A stretch of DNA of 64,000 nt, taken from positions 155,244,216-155,308,215 of the forward strand of contig NC_080673.1 of the NCBI RefSeq assembly GCF_030445035.2. Direction: 5' to 3'. This DNA comes from Dasypus novemcinctus. Its lineage: Eukaryota > Chordata > Mammalia > Cingulata > Dasypodidae. Made by a program: the position numbers and the translations under genes. Each line of letters begins with the position of its first letter. Position 1 is the stretch's first letter. Shown here one piece after another: positions 59,234 through 64,000 of this stretch. The notes beneath the pieces are model-generated. The model did no database searches. It was not told the origin of the DNA and worked only from the letters and a program-made list of their open reading frames with translations.

Positions 59234-59640
59234 GGTGGCATTGGATTGAGAAAAGTGGACATGATGGCTGATGGGTATGGGGAAAGGCAGGAAGAGATGA
59301 GAGGTGGAGGCGTCTTTGGGACATGGAGCTGCCCTGGATGGTGCTTCAGGGGCAATCACCAGACATTGTAAATCCTCACAGGGCCCACTGGATGGAATGG
59401 GGGAGAGTATGGGCCATGATGTGGACCATTGTCCATGAGGTGCAGAGGTGCCCAAAGATGTACTTGCCAAATGCAATGGATGTGTCATGATGATGGGAAG
59501 GAGTGTTGCTGGGGGGGGGGGGGGGGGGGGGAGAAGTGGGGTGGGGGTGGTGGGGTTGAATGGGACCTCATATATATATATTTTTAATGTAATATTATTA
59601 CAAAGTCAATAAAAAAAATGAATAAAGTGAAAAAAAAAAT
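59234..59640 (+). mobile_element. 5'-truncated young L1 3' end
   Basis: About 400 bp of L1 3' UTR (gtggacatgatggctgatgg) leads to a G21 run (59511-59531), then GGGACCTCATATATATATAT and an A-rich tail. The duplication AATTTTCAA flanks it (about 59225-59233 and 59638-59646). It shows no tail decay and looks like one of the youngest L1 pieces here. Confidence 0.75.
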
Positions 59641-60029
59641 TTTCAAATTTAATTTTCTTAGCATTTCAGAGAAATCTAATTCATATGTCTCTTTGTTCCG
59701 GGCTGGTCTTTCCAGTTAGTTTGAATGGGTTGAGGTTGTATGATTGTATTTAATTTTGTGGTATTGGTCAGAACAGCATCTCTTGGTGGTTTTATCTCCA
59801 GCCTATTGATGAAACCAATCCAAAGAAAACTGACTCGAACAGTTGTAAATGATGATTTAGTCTAGTTAGTTAACTTTTCTGGTCTGAATACTTTAAGGCA
59901 ACTTCTTAATAATAAGTCTTCAGTTGTGGAGAAAACAAATGCTAGTCTAAGGGTTTGAAAGGCCTTGCTGGTATTTTAAGAGATAGGCCACTCAAAAATG
60001 AAACAGTAGTAACTTTCTTTTTTTATTTC

Positions 60030-60236
60030 TATTTTTTGAGGTACTGGGGGCCAAGAATGGACCCTGGGGCTTCATATGTGGAAAGCCCGTGCTCAACTAC
60101 TGAGCCACATCAGCCTCCTGAGTTGGTTTTTTCATTTGTTTTGCTTGTTGTTGTTTTCAGGAGGCACTGGGAACGGAACCCGAGACCTCCCGTGTGGGAG
60201 GCAGGCACTCAACCACGCGAGCCACGTCTGCTCTCT
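60030..60236 (-). mobile_element. Two antisense DAS-type SINE heads
   Basis: Heads at about 60030-60115 ('gaggtactgggggccaagaatggacc ... gagccacatcagcc') and 60141-60236 ('caggaggcactgggaacggaacccgagacctcccgtg') precede the DAS-III copy. Confidence 0.75.
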
Positions 60237-60245
60237 AATAATTTT

Positions 60246-60646
60246 TAAAAAAAATTTCTCTCTCCTTCCCCACCCCCCTAGTTGTCTGTTCTCTGTGCCT
60301 ATTTGCTGCATGTTCTTCTTTGTCTGCTTCTGTAGTTGTCAGCAGCAGGGGAATCTGTGTTTCTTTTTTTTGTTGCATCATCTTGGCTGTGTCAGTTCTC
60401 CATGTTTGCGGTGCCATTCCTGGGCAGGCTGCACTTTCTTTTGCGCTGGGCGGCTCCCCTGGGGCGCACTCCTTGTGTGTGGGGCTCCCCTACATGGGGG
60501 ACATCCCTGCATGGCAGGGCAATCTTTGCGCGCATCAGCACTGCACATGGTCCAGCTCCACATGGGTCAAGGAGATCCGAGCTTTGAACCGTGGACCTCC
60601 CATGTGGTAGACGGACGCCCTAACCACTGGGCCAAGTCCGCTTCCC
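60246..60646 (-). mobile_element. DAS-III SINE
   Basis: Antisense full-length copy flanked by AATAATTTT (60237-60245 and 60647-60655). Confidence 0.95.
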
Positions 60647-62576
60647 AATAATTTTCTTGATACAGGTAAATTCTGTATCAGTGCGAACGGCACTAAAGGC
60701 ATTTTGGAATATGTTTCTGTTCTGGGATTATGGCTTAGAATTTGGGGTCATCAGAAGTCCTCTATGTGGAATTTTACCACAATTCTGAGCCTGATCATTT
60801 CTTGTGGATAGTTTTAACAGCATGAAGCGGGGCGGGGAGGATGGGGGACCCTCTTGGTTCCCAGGGCTTCACTTTCTATTCCTAGGACCAACCATCTTCT
60901 TGCTTGTGTCTGTAAATCAACCACGTTCTGATGCTACTTTCAGACCCTTAAATATTTTAGTGTAACCAAAATTGGGAGTCTTTTTTTTTTCCTGAGTGGT
61001 GATAAATTACAGGCATCCAGAGAAATGTGGAGAATAATGTAGTGAACACTTATGGACCCACCACCAGTGAAGAAGTAAAATATTGCAAATAAACTGAAAC
61101 CCTTGTATACCCTTCCCCATCTGATTCCCCCTTCCCCTAACTATTGTAACTGCTATTCTGAATTTGGTGTTTATCACATTTTTATACTTTTACTAGATAC
61201 GTATTCATATACCAGTACAATATTTCTCTTGTTTTAAGATGTTCTGTAATACTGAACAAATTCTTTTCAGTTTGCTTTTATTGTTTAAATTATGATTTTG
61301 GGATTTACCCACTTAGATACCTATAATTCTAGTCTTTTTTAACAACTGAATGATATTCCATCATATGAATATGCTATATTTCATTTTACCATTGAAAAAC
61401 ACTTAGGTTTACAATTTTTTGCATGTTTTATTATAGTACTATGAACTGTCTTGAACTTGTCTCTCTGTGTATATGTTTGAAAATTTCTCTGTGTTACGTA
61501 CCTAGAAAGGAAATTGCTGGGTCCAAGGAAACAGGCATCTTTAATATATTGCCAGATTGCTCGCCGAAGCAGTTTTACCCATTTGCATTCCAGCCAACAG
61601 TAGGTGGCAGTTCCAGTCCTGCCTCATGCTTGCGGACATTTGCTATTCTCATCTTGATGTTTAGCCCATCTGATAGGTATGAAATGGTATCTTTGTGGTT
61701 TAAAATTTAGATTTTCCTATTTTCTCGCGTAGGTGAGCATCTTGTCATGGTTTATTGTGCTGAATTGTTTTGAATCCAGGGGCTCAGGAGCAGTTTTCTA
61801 AGGCTGGAAAGTCAGGGTTGCATTGTTGGTTTTGTCTGAAAACAGGAAAAGGCATAATGAAGGGGGATATAGGGGGAGACAAAGAAAAAGGTAAGAAAGG
61901 AAGGGTGGAATGGAGTTTCTAGGTTGAGGGAATGGTGATGAAATGGATACTGTGCCATCCAGGATGAAAACTTGTAGCAAAAGAATTATAGACTAGAGTC
62001 CACAAGATAGTTTGCATGTCACGAGTGAATTTGGGAAGCATTGCTGTGGTAGGCTGGCCTCAGCTCAAGTCCCCTCTTTGATGCTGGAGAACAGCTTTTT
62101 GTAATCAAAATGGACTTTGGTGAAAAGTGTGTCTGGGGCCTCTTCTGAGTGAGAATAACAGCAGGGCTGTACTTGTGCAGTTTTCCTGTTTACACAGTTG
62201 CTTTTTGAAGTTTTTTAGAAAGGTAATGTGAAATTATGGTCTTTCTCCAGAAATACATTTGTATCAGATTAAGTACAATGTGCAGGAAACCAGTTTTTAT
62301 CAGGATCTGCTTGAATATATTTGTGGGATTGCTATCTCAAACACTTAGAAAAAATTCCCTCTATTTTACTTTATTTTTCATAGTATGACCTCCAAATGTT
62401 AACTTATTGAACACAGATGTGTCAGTTTTAAAATGTTATCCTTTAATGATTCTTCAGTGGTATCAAACAATTGTGCCCACAGGTGGATACTCTTATTAAA
62501 AATATAAATTCTGGCATTCTACCCCTAGAGATTTTGATTAAATAGGTCTAAGTTGGAGCCTTGAAATCTGCATCTT

Positions 62577-63041
62577 TTTTTAAAAAAATATTTATTTTAT
62601 TTATTTTTCTCCCCACCCCCCTTGTTGTTTGTGCTTGCTGTGTGCTGTGTTTTTAGGAAGCACCAGGAACTGAACCTGGTACCTTTGATGTGGTAGGGAG
62701 GAATCTAATCTCTTGAGCCATCTTCATACCCTGCTTTGTTGTATCTTCCATTATCTTTTTCCTCCTGTCTCTTGTTGCATCAGCTTGCAGTGCCTGCCTG
62801 TCACATCAGCTCGCTGTCTTGCTCGTTTTCTTTAGGAGGCACCGGGAACCTCTGCTCCCTGTTTTATTGTGTCTCTCATTATGTTTTTTCTTCTTGTGTC
62901 TCTTGTGTCATCTTGTATCAGCTTGCTGCACCTGCCTGTCACGCCAGCTCACCCTCTTCTTTAGGAGGCAGCAGAAACTGAACCACAGACCTCCCAAGTG
63001 GCAGGAAGGAGCTCACTTGCCTGAGCCACATCCGCTTCCCA
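62577..63041 (-). mobile_element. Composite DAS-SINE inserted in a MER5A-like element
   Basis: A 465-bp antisense copy with several head-like units ('gcaccaggaactgaacctgg', 'ggaggcaccgggaacc', 'ggaggcagcagaaactgaacc') has a perfect 13-bp duplication AAATCTGCATCTT at 62564-62576 and 63042-63054. The flanks (gagccttgaaatctgcatctt / ccacactttgagaaatattgct) are MER5A-like. Confidence 0.9.
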
Positions 63042-63654
63042 AAATCTGCATCTTAGAATGGGTATCCGTTCCCCTAACCCCCACTGTAATTCTGTTGCAA
63101 GTGAACCAAGGACCACACTTTGAGAAATATTGCTATACTTCGGTAATAGTCTTGGCTGCCTAAAATATTTTGCTTATAGAAATCACCTGTCAGGTGAATA
63201 TTTTTAAATCTATGTATAGTTATTTTAGGTAGTTAAACTATCAAAGCCACAAATCATGAAACATTAATGCCCAGAAAAAACATGGGGAAGATGTGCAAAA
63301 TAATATATAACATATACCCACTCCTAGATAACAGATATTACAATTTAACTATATTTGGTTAAGATCTTTTTTTTAGACTAATATCTTAAAAATATAGCTA
63401 ACTGCCTCCATCTCTTTCCTCTCCCGTCCTCCTAGATTTCACCATTTTCTTGAAGTTGGTATGGTGCTTACCATGCAAGTCTTTATACTTTTATTTCATA
63501 TTTATGAATCCAAAAACAGTACATTAAAGCTTTTGGGTATAAAAATATATAGCCTTTACAACTTTCTTTTTTCACTTGGCAATTACATTTGAGATTATCT
63601 ATGTTGATACCTATAGATCTGGTTTATCCATTTTAACTGCTTTATAACAGAATT

Positions 63655-63814
63655 GTTTTCTTTTTAAAAAAATTTTTGTTCCCACCTCCCCCAGATGGCT
63701 CCCTTGTCTGTCTGCTTGTTGACTGCTCGTCTTCTTTAGGGGGCACCAGGAACCAAACCCTGGACCTCCCATGTGGTAGGTCAGTGCCCAATTGCTTGAG
63801 CCACATCCGCTCCC
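63655..63814 (-). mobile_element. DAS-SINE (short form)
   Basis: Antisense copy with 'agggggcaccaggaaccaaaccctgg' and GCCACATCCGCTCCC, and a perfect duplication ATAACAGAATT at 63644-63654 and 63815-63825. Confidence 0.9.
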
Positions 63815-64000
63815 ATAACAGAATTCTTTGGCTTAAACATGGTTTTCTTACCCATTTCTTTATTTCCAAAATATTTCCTCCTTAAATATTCCTGTTTCTC
63901 TCTACTGTGAACATGGGCCTTCATTTCTCCAGGATATAGTCCTGGAGGTGGAAGTGTGCCTCTCACATACAGCTTTAATATCAGAATGGAGCTCTCCAAA

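Larger units (their letters stand above)
54431..64000 (+). other. USP46: USP46 intron 1 (5' part)
   Basis: The intron starts in CpG-rich sequence to about 54.85 kb, then becomes ordinary. It holds a MIR (56500-56620, ccttgaacaagtcactcgg), an L2-like piece (57930-58030), an L1 3' end, several DAS-SINEs, antisense LINE 3' sequence (60990-61700 and 63385-63640), and MER5A-like sequence around 62500-63145. No exon with flanking splice sites and a USP46-like frame is seen, so exon 2 lies beyond the window. Confidence 0.85.

Overview
The window looks like genomic DNA from an armadillo (Dasypus-type xenarthran). The main reason is the repeat content. Tens of copies of a tRNA-headed SINE carry a long body and a tail reading AAATAAATAAATCTT; I recognise this as the armadillo DAS-SINE family (long form DAS-III). 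Three host loci can be placed with confidence. USP46 exon 1 (+ strand) lies at 54.3-54.4 kb, with its first intron running to the window end. The snoRNA/miRNA host lncRNA DANCR (SNHG13) lies on the - strand at about 29.4-27.5 kb, with miR-4449 and an H/ACA snoRNA (SNORA26) in its introns. An intact, intronless FAM50A retrogene lies at 13.5-14.75 kb (+). USP46 and DANCR point away from each other with 25 kb between them, matching the human 4q12 order as I remember it.

Region by region. 0-8.3 kb: a mosaic of L1, LTR, hAT and SINE copies. One L1 is split by a processed retrocopy (3658-5411, -) whose GC-rich 5' end imitates a CpG-island promoter, and by an LTR (5452-6122). 9.1-11.1 kb: a genuine-looking CpG promoter (CCAAT boxes, TCTCGCGA) with a + strand first exon, an acceptor at 10422, and a fossil Mos1-like helix-turn-helix domain in the second exon. 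13.5-14.75 kb: FAM50A retrogene with target-site duplications. 15.7-20.8 kb: an antisense L1/HAL1-like element carrying nested insertions, including an HMGN1 pseudogene that itself contains a DAS-III SINE. 21-27.5 kb: LTRs, a cluster of DAS-SINEs, an L1 3' end and MIR. 27.5-29.7 kb: DANCR and its promoter. 30-53.5 kb: intergenic, with L2, MIR, MLT1, DAS-SINEs and a COX5A processed pseudogene (39.17-40.25 kb). 53.5-54.43 kb: USP46 CpG promoter, two upstream ORFs and exon 1. 54.43-64 kb: USP46 intron 1 with further SINE/LINE insertions.

No operon-like or novel multi-gene system is visible. The points most worth following are the intact FAM50A retrogene, the layered start-codon arrangement of USP46 (two strong uORFs, a weak first AUG, a strong second AUG before a possible myristoylation motif), the conserved small-RNA content of DANCR in a xenarthran, and the chronology readable from nested insertions. 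Statements comparing with human genes rest on remembered sequences; no database search was run.
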